Assembly: GCF_023336935.1 (NCBI RefSeq)
Contig: NZ_JAMBLR010000002.1
Span: 310,001 to 374,000, forward strand
Direction: 5' to 3'
Source of the DNA: Phascolarctobacterium sp. ET69
Lineage (GTDB): Bacteria > Bacillota > Negativicutes > Acidaminococcales > Acidaminococcaceae
Length of the DNA stretch: 64,000 bases
Part shown: positions 51,859 through 60,639 of the stretch, one piece after another
Numbering within the stretch: position 1 is the stretch's first letter
Layout: each line of letters begins with the position of its first letter
Translations under genes and position numbers: made by a program
The notes under the pieces: model-generated
What the model saw: only the letters and a program-made list of their open reading frames with translations
Told to the model about the DNA's origin: nothing
The model's database searches: none

Positions 51859-53174
51859 AACAGGCAAATTTAGGACTGATATTTTTCCCGGCTTTTGACT
51901 GGATGATCAGTCCCGGGCACCCGGAGCGCCAGGAAAGGCTGTTATATACGCGCGACCAGCTGACGGAAGAAGGGCTGTTTGACCGTCCGGAAATACGTGA
52001 ATACCGCCTGCGCATGGCGGAAATTAACGATTTGCAGCGCGCCCACGTTGGCGTGCCTTCAATAGCCAAACTTATTACGCCTGCACATCTTGCCTCTGCC
52101 GGAGGGTGCATGACGGCGGCCGACGCTGTAATGAGCGGCGAAGTTAAGCGCGCGTTTGCGCTTGTACGCCCGCCGGGACACCACGCCATGCGTATTGTGC
52201 ATGGCATCCGCGGTTTTTGCACCATTAATATTGAAGCCGTAATGGTTGAATATTTGCGGAGCCGCTACGGCATTAAAAAAATTGCCGTTGTCGATACGGA
52301 CGTACACCACGGCGACGGCAGCCAGGATATTTTTTACCACGACCCAAACGTGCTTTATATTTCGTTCCATCAGGACGGGCGCACGCTGTACCCGGGCACG
52401 GGCTTCCCGGATGAAGCAGGCAGCCCGGCGGCGTGGGGCTATAACATCAACCTGCCGCTTTTACCCGGCAGCGGCGATAAGGAAATACACCGCCTGTTTG
52501 ACGGGCTGATAAAACCTATTCTTGACGATTTTGAACCGGAACTCATCATTAATTCTGCCGGGCAGGATAACCATTTCAGCGACCCGCTCGCTTCCATGAG
52601 CGTTACGGCGCACGGCTATGCGGCACTGGCAGATAAGTTAAAGGCGGATATTGCCGTTTTGGAAGGCGGCTATTCTATCGAAGCGGCGCTGCCCTATGTT
52701 AACACCGGCATAATTCTTGCCATGGCAGAGATGGATTACAGCAAGGTTATTGAGCCGGACATCAGCGCCCTGCGCAGGCCTGACCAGCGCTGCATGACGC
52801 GCGTGGAGCAGCTTATTGAGCAGGTGGGCAACATCTGGCGTACGCGCAGGGAAGTTGGCAGAATGCTGCTTGATAAATGCGGCGGCAAATGGCAGCGGCG
52901 CAAGGGAGTTTATTATGACGAAGAAGGCATCCGCGAGGAGCAGCTGGAAACGGCGCACTACTGCAAAAACTGCAGCGGTTATATAACTGTTGCCACTAAT
53001 GCGCGCGGCACCCGTTACGGCGACCAGAGCGCTTATGTGGTATGCCTTTTGCGCGATACCTGTGAAAACTGTAAAAAAGCGGCTTATGATGACGCACTGC
53101 GCGCCAAACAAAGCTGTGAATATAAATATATTTTACTGCAGCACCCCGATACGGGCGTTGTGGAAACAATTTAA
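51855..53174 (+). CDS. histone deacetylase-like amidohydrolase with zinc-ribbon-like tail
   Basis: Residues 1-310 match the class I/II deacetylase fold: SPGHPERQERL, VRPPGHHAM, VVDTDVHHGDGSQDIFY (metal ligands), YISFHQDGRTLYPGTG and INSAGQDNHFSDPL, then VLEGGYS. The last 120 residues are an added domain with CKNCSGYI and CENC, possibly a zinc ribbon. Relatives hydrolyse acetylpolyamines, acetoin-related or other acylated amines. The TTG start overlaps the HyuA-like stop (TTGA) with GGAGGT upstream, so the pair is coupled and probably acts on a shared substrate. Confidence 0.85.
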   Translation: MKQANLGLIFFPAFDWMISPGHPERQERLLYTRDQLTEEGLFDRPEIREYRLRMAEINDLQRAHVGVPSIAKLITPAHLASAGGCMTAADAVMSGEVKRAFALVRPPGHHAMRIVHGIRGFCTINIEAVMVEYLRSRYGIKKIAVVDTDVHHGDGSQDIFYHDPNVLYISFHQDGRTLYPGTGFPDEAGSPAAWGYNINLPLLPGSGDKEIHRLFDGLIKPILDDFEPELIINSAGQDNHFSDPLASMSVTAHGYAALADKLKADIAVLEGGYSIEAALPYVNTGIILAMAEMDYSKVIEPDISALRRPDQRCMTRVEQLIEQVGNIWRTRREVGRMLLDKCGGKWQRRKGVYYDEEGIREEQLETAHYCKNCSGYITVATNARGTRYGDQSAYVVCLLRDTCENCKKAAYDDALRAKQSCEYKYILLQHPDTGVVETI

Positions 53175-53195
53175 CGGAAGATTGGAGTTTATAAA

Positions 53196-53786
53196 GTGAA
53201 AGAAATTGTAATAGCTACAAGCAACCCGGGCAAACTGGAAGAATTTAAGGAAATGTTAAAAGATATGGAGGTTGAACTGCATTATCTTGCCGAATGGCCA
53301 GGCATTGAAGCGCCGGAAGAAAACGGGCGTACTTTTGCCGCCAATGCGCGTATAAAAGCAACATACTACGCCAAGGCAACCGGCATGACCTGCATTGCCG
53401 ACGACAGCGGGCTTGAAGTGCAGGCGCTGGACGGCGAACCTGGCGTGCGCAGCGCACGTTACGCCGGCGAAAAGGCAACCGACAAGGAAAACAACGATTT
53501 ACTTTTGGCAAACATGAAATTGCAGGTTAAACGTACCTGCCGTTTCCGCTGCGCTTTGTGCGTGGCCGACGCCGCCGGCAAGGTGCTTGTGGAAACGGAC
53601 GGCATCTGTGAAGGCATGCTGCTGCACGAGCCTTTGGGCAATAACGGCTTCGGGTATGACCCGCTCTTTTGGTCTACCGAGCTGCACATGGGCCTTGGCG
53701 AAGCAACGCCGGAAGAAAAAAATAAAATCAGCCACCGCGGCAAAGCCGTTAAAAAACTTATTGCCAACTGGAAGAAAATAAAATGA
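53196..53786 (+). CDS. rdgB: non-canonical purine NTP pyrophosphatase (RdgB/HAM1)
   Basis: IATSNPGKLEEFKEML at the start, ENGRTFAANARIKA, IADDSGLEVQALDG, GVRSARYAGE and GFGYDPLF are all family blocks. It clears ITP, XTP and dITP from the nucleotide pool. GTG start. It overlaps the phosphoesterase gene by 4 bp (ATGA), an arrangement seen in many Firmicutes. Confidence 0.95.
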   Translation: MKEIVIATSNPGKLEEFKEMLKDMEVELHYLAEWPGIEAPEENGRTFAANARIKATYYAKATGMTCIADDSGLEVQALDGEPGVRSARYAGEKATDKENNDLLLANMKLQVKRTCRFRCALCVADAAGKVLVETDGICEGMLLHEPLGNNGFGYDPLFWSTELHMGLGEATPEEKNKISHRGKAVKKLIANWKKIK

Positions 53787-54271
53787 AAATAGGTTTAACC
53801 GGAGATACCCACGGAAGCATGCAGAACCTGCGCCGCGTTATTGCCGCCGCCCCGCCGGTGGAACAGTGGCTGCATACCGGCGATTATGCGCGTGACAGCC
53901 TGTACCTTAAAAGCCAGACCGGGCTAGAAGTAACGGCTGTGTGCGGCAACTGCGACGCGGGCGAAACGGATTTTAACGTAGACGAATTTTTATATTTGCA
54001 TGGCTTTAACATCTGGCTGGCTCACGGGCACCGCTATCTGCACGGCGGCAGCCCGCAGGAACTGGTGTGGTGGGCGCACCGCCTGGAGGCGGATATTGTT
54101 GTTTTCGGCCATACGCATGTGCCGCTTGTAAAATGGTACGGCGATGTGCTTTTGGTGAACCCCGGCAGCCCTTCGCGCCCGCGCAGCATGGACGGGCCTA
54201 CCTTTGGCGTGCTGACGCTTAACGAAGGTGAAAAACCGTCCGCAGAAATAATACGCCTTGCAAAGCCGTAA
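53783..54271 (+). CDS. YfcE/MJ0936-type metallophosphoesterase
   Basis: Metal-binding motifs in order: GDTHG, HTGDY, GNCD, HGHRY and FGHTHVP, then NPGSPSRPR. The 162-residue size fits the YfcE family of small phosphodiesterases. Paired with rdgB by an ATGA overlap; natural substrate not established. Confidence 0.92.
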   Translation: MKIGLTGDTHGSMQNLRRVIAAAPPVEQWLHTGDYARDSLYLKSQTGLEVTAVCGNCDAGETDFNVDEFLYLHGFNIWLAHGHRYLHGGSPQELVWWAHRLEADIVVFGHTHVPLVKWYGDVLLVNPGSPSRPRSMDGPTFGVLTLNEGEKPSAEIIRLAKP

Positions 54272-54280
54272 ATTAAATGC

Positions 54281-54308
54281 TTGCTCTTTTAAAAACAAAG
54301 TGTATAAT
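54281..54308 (+). promoter_or_regulatory. promoter of the malic enzyme-fumarase operon
   Basis: TTGCTC (54281-54286), 16 bp, TATAAT (54303-54308), about 50 bp before the start codon. Confidence 0.65.
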
Positions 54309-54356
54309 ATAAATATATAGTATACACTAAATGAAAACAGAGGGGAGTAATTTGTT

Positions 54357-55583
54357 ATGTCTTTTGTAGAAGATGCGTTGAAGTTTCATGCTGAACATAA
54401 TGGCATGCTTGCGGTGGCAAGCAAGGTGCCGCTTAATAACCGCGAGGATTTGGCGCTGGCTTATACGCCGGGCGTTGCCGAACCCTGCAAAGCCATTAAG
54501 GAAAATAAAGAGCTTTCGTTTGAATATACCTGCCGCGGCAATACTGTTGCCATTGTAAGCGACGGCACGCGCGTGCTGGGGCTTGGCGATATAGGCCCGG
54601 AAGCGGCAATGCCTGTTATGGAAGGCAAGGCCGTGCTGTTTAAAACCTTTGGCGATGTTGACGCCATTCCTATCTGCATTGACACCAAAGACCCGGAAGA
54701 AATTATTGAAACGGTACGCCGTTTGCAGCCGACTTTTGCAGGCATTAACCTTGAAGATTTTTCTTCGCCGAAATGCTATGAAATTGAAGACCGCCTGCGC
54801 GAAATCTGCGACATTCCGGTATTCCACGACGACCAGCATGGCACCGCCATTGCGTGCCTTTCTGCCGTTATGGGCGCTTTGCGTTATGTAAAAAAAGATA
54901 TTAAAGACGTTAAAGTTGTTGTAAACGGCTGCGGCGCTGCCGGTTCTGCCATTGGCAGGCTGTTTGTAAGCATGGGCTTTCCGAATGTAATTATGGTGGA
55001 ACGTGTGGGCGCCTTGTATAAAGGCATTGATGCCAAACTGGATAAAATTCAGCGTTACCTTTCGGAGGTTACCAACCCGAACATGGAAAAGGGCACTCTG
55101 GCAGAAGTTGCCAAAGGTGCGGATATTCTTGTAGGCGTATCAGGCCCGAATCTGTTTACCAAAGAAATTATCGGCAGCATGGCGGATAAAGCCATTGTTT
55201 TTGGGCTTGCCAACCCTGTGCCGGAAACGAGCTACGAAGCCGCCATTGCAGCGGGTGCGGCAGTTGCCGGTACCGGACGCAGCGACAGCCCGAACCAGGT
55301 TAACAATGTAACGGTGTTCCCGGGCGTGTTCCGCGGCGCTATTGACGTGCGTGCAAGAGCTATTAACGAAGAAATGAAGGTTGCGGCGGTTTACGCCATT
55401 GCCAACCTTATTGACGAAAAAGACCTGCGCGCCGATTACGTTGTTCCGGACGCTTTTGACCCGCGCGTTGCGCCTGCCGTTGCCGCAGCGGTTGCCAAGG
55501 CCGCTATGGAAACCGGCGTAGCCCGTGTAAAAGTTGACCCTGAAGTTGTACGCGCCAATGCTTTAAAACGCATTGGCAGATAA
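54357..55583 (+). CDS. NAD(P)-dependent malic enzyme
   Basis: At 408 residues it fits the short prokaryotic malic enzymes. ALAYTPGVAEPCKAI, GDIGPEAAMPVMEGKA, INLEDFSSPKCYEIE, FHDDQHGTAIA and the nucleotide loop VNGCGAAGSAIGR are conserved. It converts malate to pyruvate and CO2 (or the reverse). The next two genes encode fumarase, so the operon links fumarate with pyruvate through malate. Confidence 0.94.
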   Translation: MSFVEDALKFHAEHNGMLAVASKVPLNNREDLALAYTPGVAEPCKAIKENKELSFEYTCRGNTVAIVSDGTRVLGLGDIGPEAAMPVMEGKAVLFKTFGDVDAIPICIDTKDPEEIIETVRRLQPTFAGINLEDFSSPKCYEIEDRLREICDIPVFHDDQHGTAIACLSAVMGALRYVKKDIKDVKVVVNGCGAAGSAIGRLFVSMGFPNVIMVERVGALYKGIDAKLDKIQRYLSEVTNPNMEKGTLAEVAKGADILVGVSGPNLFTKEIIGSMADKAIVFGLANPVPETSYEAAIAAGAAVAGTGRSDSPNQVNNVTVFPGVFRGAIDVRARAINEEMKVAAVYAIANLIDEKDLRADYVVPDAFDPRVAPAVAAAVAKAAMETGVARVKVDPEVVRANALKRIGR

Positions 55584-55592
55584 GGAGCGGCC

Positions 55593-56438
55593 ATGCGCGA
55601 ATTAAATGTTAAAGAAATTACGGCAGCCGTTGCCAAACTGTGCTGCGATGCCTGCTACTATCTGCCGCAGGATTTGCTGGAAAAATTTAAAGCCTCCCGC
55701 GATACGGAAGAATCGCCGTTAGGCAGGGAGGTTTTGGAAACCATTATTGAAAATGCGGAACTTGCCGCACGTAAAGATGTGCCCCTGTGCCAGGATACCG
55801 GGCTTGCAGTGGTGTTTCTGGAAATAGGGCAGGAAGTGCATTTTACCGGCGGCGCGCTGGAAGAAGCCGTTAACGCCGGTGTGGCAGAAGGCTACACCAA
55901 GGGCTATCTGCGCAAGTCTTCCGTTGATGACCCGCTGTTTGAACGCAAAAATACGCAGGATAACACGCCCGCCATTATTCATACCCGCCTTGTGCCGGGA
56001 GATAAAGTGAAAATTACCGTAGCCCCCAAAGGCTGCGGCAGCGAAAACATGGGCGCTATGAAAATGTTAAAGCCTGCCGACGGAGTGCAGGGGGTAATTG
56101 ATTTTGTGCTTGATACCGTGTGCAAAGCAGGCCCGAACCCCTGCCCGCCGGTAACGGTTGGCGTCGGTATCGGCGGCAATATGGAAAAATGCGCGCTTCT
56201 GGCCAAATATTCGCTGACGCGCCCCATCGGTGAGCACAACAGTGATGAACGCTATGCAAAGCTTGAAGAAGAACTTTTAGAGCGCATTAATAAAACCGGC
56301 ATCGGCCCTGCGGGGCTTGGCGGCACAACCACTGCCGCTGCCGTAAATATCGAGTATGCACCGACGCATATCGGCGCGCTGCCGGTGGCTGTAAACCTTA
56401 ACTGCCACGCTGCACGCCGTGCGTATGCCGTATTGTAA
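55593..56438 (+). CDS. class I (Fe-S) fumarate hydratase, alpha subunit
   Basis: The 281-residue chain has PLCQDTGLAVVFLEIGQEV with a cluster Cys, APKGCGSENMGAMKML with a second, and CPPVTVGVGIGGNMEKCALL, all typical of the alpha part of two-subunit class I fumarases and tartrate dehydratases. It hydrates fumarate to malate with the beta subunit next door. Nine bp separate it from the malic enzyme gene. Confidence 0.92.
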   Translation: MRELNVKEITAAVAKLCCDACYYLPQDLLEKFKASRDTEESPLGREVLETIIENAELAARKDVPLCQDTGLAVVFLEIGQEVHFTGGALEEAVNAGVAEGYTKGYLRKSSVDDPLFERKNTQDNTPAIIHTRLVPGDKVKITVAPKGCGSENMGAMKMLKPADGVQGVIDFVLDTVCKAGPNPCPPVTVGVGIGGNMEKCALLAKYSLTRPIGEHNSDERYAKLEEELLERINKTGIGPAGLGGTTTAAAVNIEYAPTHIGALPVAVNLNCHAARRAYAVL

Positions 56439-56450
56439 GGGGGCGCAGAA

Positions 56451-57014
56451 ATGACGGACGCAAAAATTAAACACATTACCACGCCCTTAACGGCAGAAAC
56501 CATAAAAGACCTGCACGCCGGTGACGTTGTGCGCATAACCGGCCCTGTTTACACAGCGCGCGACGCTGCGCACAAGCGTATGACGGAAGCAATGGCCGAA
56601 GGCAGGCCGCTGCCGTTTGATATTAAGGGGCAGGTTGTTTATTACGTTGGCCCTTCACCAACCAAACCGGGCGAAATTGTTGGCAGTGCCGGGCCGACCA
56701 CCAGCGGGCGCATGGATAAATATACGCCGGCGCTGATTGCCGAAGGTATGCGCGGCATGATTGGCAAAGGCCTGCGCGGCAAAGAAGTTGTTGAAGCCTG
56801 CGTTAAATACGGCGCAGTGTATTTTGTAGCCGTCGGCGGTGCGGCGGCGGTAATTTCCCAGTCCATTAAAGGCGAAGAAATGATTGCCTATGAAGATTTG
56901 GGGCCGGAAGCCATCCGCCGTTACGAAGTGGAAGATTTTCCCGCGATTGTGTGCATAGATGCCGAAGGCAACGATTTTTACAAAGTAGGCATTGCCAAAT
57001 ACAGCAAGGAATAA
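56451..57014 (+). CDS. class I (Fe-S) fumarate hydratase, beta subunit
   Basis: The 187-residue chain has LHAGDVVRITGPVYTARDAAH, YVGPSPTKPGEIVGSAGPTT, and IGKGLRGKE, then a late segment EVEDFPAIVCIDAEGNDFY, matching the beta part of the enzyme. It starts 12 bp after the alpha subunit gene and a terminator follows, closing the operon. Confidence 0.92.
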   Translation: MTDAKIKHITTPLTAETIKDLHAGDVVRITGPVYTARDAAHKRMTEAMAEGRPLPFDIKGQVVYYVGPSPTKPGEIVGSAGPTTSGRMDKYTPALIAEGMRGMIGKGLRGKEVVEACVKYGAVYFVAVGGAAAVISQSIKGEEMIAYEDLGPEAIRRYEVEDFPAIVCIDAEGNDFYKVGIAKYSKE

Positions 57015-57031
57015 ACAGCATATTAAACAGT

Positions 57032-57053
57032 AAACCGGCTTTGGCCGGTTTTT
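57032..57053 (+). terminator. terminator of the fumarase operon
   Basis: AAACCGGC pairs with GCCGGTTT around TTTG and is followed by T residues. Confidence 0.85.
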
Positions 57054-57166
57054 GTTTTGCGTAAATTAAGCGCGCCAATAAAATGTTAATTTATTTACAA
57101 TTTGCAGTAAAATTTGCTGCGCGCAGCATAAAGCGTAAACAAAGCTGCAAAAATTGTAAAATTTTG

Positions 57167-57195
57167 TTGACAATATCTTGCGATTGCTGTATTAT
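57167..57195 (+). promoter_or_regulatory. promoter of the SAM riboswitch and metQ
   Basis: TTGACA (57167-57172), 17 bp, TATTAT (57190-57195). Confidence 0.6.
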
Positions 57196-57214
57196 AATTT
57201 CATCTTAACAAACA

Positions 57215-57345
57215 CACTCTTATCGAGAGCGGTTGAGGGACAGGCCCAATGAAACCCGGCAACCAGGCTGTGCTATGGTGCTAACTCCTGATAGATGAGA
57301 GGAAAGTAAAGTATATGCTCTTTCCTCGGAAAGAGCTTTTTTATT
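57215..57345 (+). promoter_or_regulatory. SAM-I (S-box) riboswitch with terminator
   Basis: The conserved core is clear: CTTATCGAGAGCGG, GAGGGACAGGCCCAATGAA, CCCGGCAACC, GGTGCTAACTCC and GATAGATGAG. A terminator GCTCTTTCC/GGAAAGAGC with a T-run (57317-57345) follows; GGAAAG at 57301 can compete for the same bases as antiterminator. High S-adenosylmethionine should therefore stop transcription of metQ. Confidence 0.95.
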
Positions 57346-57399
57346 GCTTTCGTTATTGCCAGTAAGTAGTGTGTAAAATTTAAAAGGAGAGATGTAAAG

Positions 57400-58212
57400 A
57401 TGAAAAAAATCCTGTTAGTCCTTTGCTCCGTTTTGGTGCTGGCTCTTTTAATTGCCGGCTGCGGCGGCAGCGAAACCAAATCCGAAGGCGGCAAAACCGT
57501 GCTGAAAGTTGGCGCAACCCCGGTGCCTCATGCAGAACTTTTGAACTTTGTTAAACCGCAGCTTGCCAAAGAAGGTGTTGACCTGCAAATTATCGAGTTC
57601 AGCGATTATGTAAAACCGAACCTTTCTTTGAACGATAAAGAAATCGACGCTAACTTCTTCCAGCATATTCCTTATCTTGAAGAATTTGCCAAAGAACGCA
57701 ACATGCCGCTTGTTACCTTAACCAAAGTGCATATCGAGCCTATGGGCATTTATTCCACAAAATACAAATCTCTTGACGAACTGCCGCAGGGCGCAAAAAT
57801 TGCCATTCCTAATGACCCGACCAACGGCGGCCGTGCACTGATGCTTCTGCAAAGCGCCAACCTTTTAAAACTTAAAGACGGCGTAACCATTACCGCAACC
57901 CCCGGCGACATTGTAGACAACCCCAAAAACATTGAAATTGTGGAAATCGAAGCAGCTCTCCTGCCGCGTTCCATGAACGATGTTGATTATTCCGTAATCA
58001 ACTCCAACTTTGCAATGGAAGCAAAACTGAACCCGGTTAAAGATTCCCTCTTTACCGAACCTAAAGAATCTCCGTATGCTAACGTAGTTGCAATCCGCAA
58101 AGGCGATGAAAACCGCCCCGAACTGCAAAAACTGGCTAAAGCCCTCACCAGCCCCGAAGTTAAAAAGTTCATTGAAGAAACCTACAAAGGCGCTGTTGTA
58201 CCGGCATTCTAA
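57400..58212 (+). CDS. metQ: methionine-binding lipoprotein MetQ
   Basis: A lipobox (LLIAGCGGS) precedes the binding domain with VGATPVPHAELLNFVKP, IEFSDYVKPNLSL, NFFQHIPYLE and IPNDPTNGGRALMLLQ, as in MetQ/NlpA proteins. It binds methionine for the MetNI ABC transporter. No metN or metI lies beside it, and a terminator follows, so the ATPase and permease must be encoded elsewhere. SAM riboswitch control fits the role. Confidence 0.93.
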   Translation: MKKILLVLCSVLVLALLIAGCGGSETKSEGGKTVLKVGATPVPHAELLNFVKPQLAKEGVDLQIIEFSDYVKPNLSLNDKEIDANFFQHIPYLEEFAKERNMPLVTLTKVHIEPMGIYSTKYKSLDELPQGAKIAIPNDPTNGGRALMLLQSANLLKLKDGVTITATPGDIVDNPKNIEIVEIEAALLPRSMNDVDYSVINSNFAMEAKLNPVKDSLFTEPKESPYANVVAIRKGDENRPELQKLAKALTSPEVKKFIEETYKGAVVPAF

Positions 58213-58255
58213 TAGCTGTTAAAACTTTAAAAGTTAATAAGTTAAACCGTACAAT

Positions 58256-58287
58256 AAAAATCCCACGGAATTTTCCGTGGGATTTTT
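58256..58287. terminator. terminator between convergent genes
   Basis: AAAAATCCCACGGAA (58256-58270) pairs with TTCCGTGGGATTTTT (58273-58287); symmetrical, so usable on both strands. Confidence 0.88.
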
Positions 58288-58303
58288 GCGTATATGGGAT
58301 TTA

Positions 58304-59698
58304 TTAATTTGCATCTTGGTTGTTTGTTTTGAACAGCAATGACAGGAGGCGTGCCGTTTGTGTAATCAGGTCTTTTTCGCTTTCCGTCCAGCTGTGCGGC
58401 ATGCCAAGGGATACAAAGGTGAGTACGTATTCTGCTTTGCCGCCGCACATAATGGTTTTGCTTAAATAAGCCTTAACACCAAGCTCGTCTAATTTATCTT
58501 TATATACTTTTGGCAAAATGCCGGTGTTTCCGCACTGGTTTAAACCGTGGCTGTTAAAGCGTCTGGCAATGTCTTCCGGCGTGCATTTTAAAATATTTAC
58601 AAAACCGTCGCTGCCGTTAAAATATTTTGCCACTATCGGCATATATTCGCCGCTGCGGCTGATATCTTTAATAAAGGCGCCGGAAATTTGTGCCATGCTG
58701 CAGCAAAGTTTTAAAAGTTTAACTGCGGCAGTTTTTTCGTCATGCTGCTCAATAATTTTAAGCGCCGTTTTAAAGTACAGGTCCATGGGTATCTGGGCAT
58801 TTTCTATTTCGCTGTAATCAAGCAGCGTGCCATAGTTAAATTCGTTCTGGTCCGGCAAAAGCGGCGCTATGGAACAGATAAAATAATCATCAGGGCCGTC
58901 GGTTGCTGTAAACTGCCCGCGTTCCAACACCCAAATGGCGGTGCCGTCCTTACGCAGCAGGCGGTAGTTAATGGTGTAGGGCACTTCGCCGCAGTGCGCC
59001 GCCATAATGCGTTTTACTTTTGGCAGGTCGGCTGCATAAATCATATTTTTAATATCGCCGCCGGTGGCAATCAGCATTTCTGTCATACTTTTATAACCGG
59101 CCAGTTTGTACAAAGCTTTATTAATGTACACTGCCGGATAATTTTTTTGTGCCAGGCAGCATTTTAAACCGTTGGGTGTGTTGGCTGCAACGAATGAGGG
59201 CGTACCAGGTTTTTCCATTTGCAGTTCGTTTTTATAAAACTCGGTGCTGCCTTTGGCAACCGGGTATACTTCGCCCGGGTTAAGTTCGTTCCATGCCGCT
59301 GAGAAATGAAGATGTACTATTTTTAACCCGTCATTTTCTTTGCGGATAACAAAAGTAAAACGTGCTGTTTCATTAAGTAAAAGGCCGGTTTGCGGTTGGG
59401 ACTTTATGCTGCATGCAACAAAAACAATGCAGAAGTCTTGGCTCTCAAACAATACCTGCGAGTGCATGTCTTCGATAATATTTTGCGGAATATCGTCAAC
59501 GCGGCGGATAAAGGTATTAAAAACATCATTATAAGTAGGGTAAATTTCCTCTTTACCCCAGCCAATCCAACTGCTGCAGGTGTTGGAGAAAAATTGCAGA
59601 ACTTTTTCGGTGCTGCCGTCTACAAAATAAGTAATTAAGGCCTGTTCTGCAAGTTTTATTGCTTCGCGGCTAAAATTATTTCTGGTAGTTTTATCCAT
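58304..59698 (-). CDS. SnoaL-like / PAS / GAF-like sensor protein without output domain
   Basis: The 464-residue protein appears to have three parts: an N-terminal SnoaL-like domain (AEQALITYFVDGSTEKVLQFF, ending in KIVHLHFSAAW), a PAS domain (about 165-285, with INKALYKLAGYKSMTEML and NYRLLRKDGTAIWVLERGQF), and a C-terminal region of about 130 residues that may be GAF-like. No kinase, cyclase or DNA-binding part is visible, so a partner must carry the signal. It overlaps the atypical response regulator gene by 8 bp. Together they lie divergent to the secretion pair. Confidence 0.75.
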   Translation of the reverse strand: MDKTTRNNFSREAIKLAEQALITYFVDGSTEKVLQFFSNTCSSWIGWGKEEIYPTYNDVFNTFIRRVDDIPQNIIEDMHSQVLFESQDFCIVFVACSIKSQPQTGLLLNETARFTFVIRKENDGLKIVHLHFSAAWNELNPGEVYPVAKGSTEFYKNELQMEKPGTPSFVAANTPNGLKCCLAQKNYPAVYINKALYKLAGYKSMTEMLIATGGDIKNMIYAADLPKVKRIMAAHCGEVPYTINYRLLRKDGTAIWVLERGQFTATDGPDDYFICSIAPLLPDQNEFNYGTLLDYSEIENAQIPMDLYFKTALKIIEQHDEKTAAVKLLKLCCSMAQISGAFIKDISRSGEYMPIVAKYFNGSDGFVNILKCTPEDIARRFNSHGLNQCGNTGILPKVYKDKLDELGVKAYLSKTIMCGGKAEYVLTFVSLGMPHSWTESEKDLITQTARLLSLLFKTNNQDAN

Positions 59699-60401
59699 TG
59701 TTCCGGTTCTCCGTTTCTGGGGTATATTTTAAGGAATAACCCTTACCGTGAATATTGGCAAGCTGAAGGTATGGCAAATCGTTAAGGCGCAGTTTATGTC
59801 GCAGCTTGCTGATATGTACGCTGACTACACGGCTTGTGTACTGCATGTTTTCGGTATCGTACAGCGCCAGGTAAAGTTCTTCCAGTGTTACTGTTGTGTT
59901 AAGCTTATTTACTAAAAGTATCAGCAGTTTAAATTCGGTCGCTGTCAGCGGAATAAATTCCCCGTCCAGCATGGCCTGATTATTTTGCGGGTAAATTTTA
60001 AGTTTGCCAAGCGTAATAATCTGTATTTTTTCCATGCCGGTATCAAGATTCAGCATCCTGATAAAATTAACAAGCCGGTAATAAAATTCGCGGCTGCCGC
60101 AGGGAAGGCGCAAAAACTGGGCTGCACCGTTTTTGAGTGCGCTGATGGCAACTTCCTCATCGGCTGATTTGCTGACGGCGAAAACTGCACAGGCAGGCGC
60201 AAGGCGCTTTATAAACTTCAGCGGCCCGATATTTGTATCGCTGCATTCTACAATAAACAGCGGCGTACGGTTTTCCATAAAAAAGTTCAGTGCTTCTTCG
60301 CTGCTGCACGTAATTTTAAAACGCAGCCCGCACAAAATGCTGTATGTAAATAAATTATCAAATATTTCTTTGTTATCTGCGATGGCAATAATGGTTTGCA
60401 T
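59691..60401 (-). CDS. OmpR-type response regulator with non-phosphorylatable receiver
   Basis: The output domain is a normal winged helix (LTATEFKLLILLVNKL, SRVVSVHISKLRHKLRL, ANIHGKGYSLKY). The receiver is degenerate: the acceptor Asp position is Glu52 in LFIVECSD, the acidic pair reads ADN and the Lys site reads RLPC. Glu could mimic the phosphorylated state, or control may come from protein contact with the adjacent sensor. It is divergent from the TpsB gene, with 238 bp between, so it may regulate the secretion pair; that is inferred from position. Confidence 0.85.
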   Translation of the reverse strand: MQTIIAIADNKEIFDNLFTYSILCGLRFKITCSSEEALNFFMENRTPLFIVECSDTNIGPLKFIKRLAPACAVFAVSKSADEEVAISALKNGAAQFLRLPCGSREFYYRLVNFIRMLNLDTGMEKIQIITLGKLKIYPQNNQAMLDGEFIPLTATEFKLLILLVNKLNTTVTLEELYLALYDTENMQYTSRVVSVHISKLRHKLRLNDLPYLQLANIHGKGYSLKYTPETENRNNG

Positions 60402-60506
60402 ATTACTGTACCTTTACAAAATTATCAATTTGTAATAATACGTTTTACTATATTTACTTATAGTTTAATACAAGGTTCACTAATTTGTAAATAATATAAC
60501 GCCGTG

Positions 60507-60533
60507 AAAGTGCAAAGAAAAAATTTGCACTTT
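60507..60533. promoter_or_regulatory. palindromic candidate operator upstream of tpsB
   Basis: AAAGTGCAAA (60507-60516) and TTTGCACTTT (60524-60533) form a perfect 10-bp inverted repeat with a 7-nt spacer. No T-run follows, so it is more likely a protein-binding site than a terminator. It lies between the divergent regulator and tpsB genes. Confidence 0.55.
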
Positions 60534-60639
60534 GGAAAATGAAATTATGATAAAATTAAAATGAATATAAATGTGTATATATACGGTTAAATGCGAATTA
60601 AAATGAAACAAAAACGTACTATAAGAAAGAGGAATTGCC

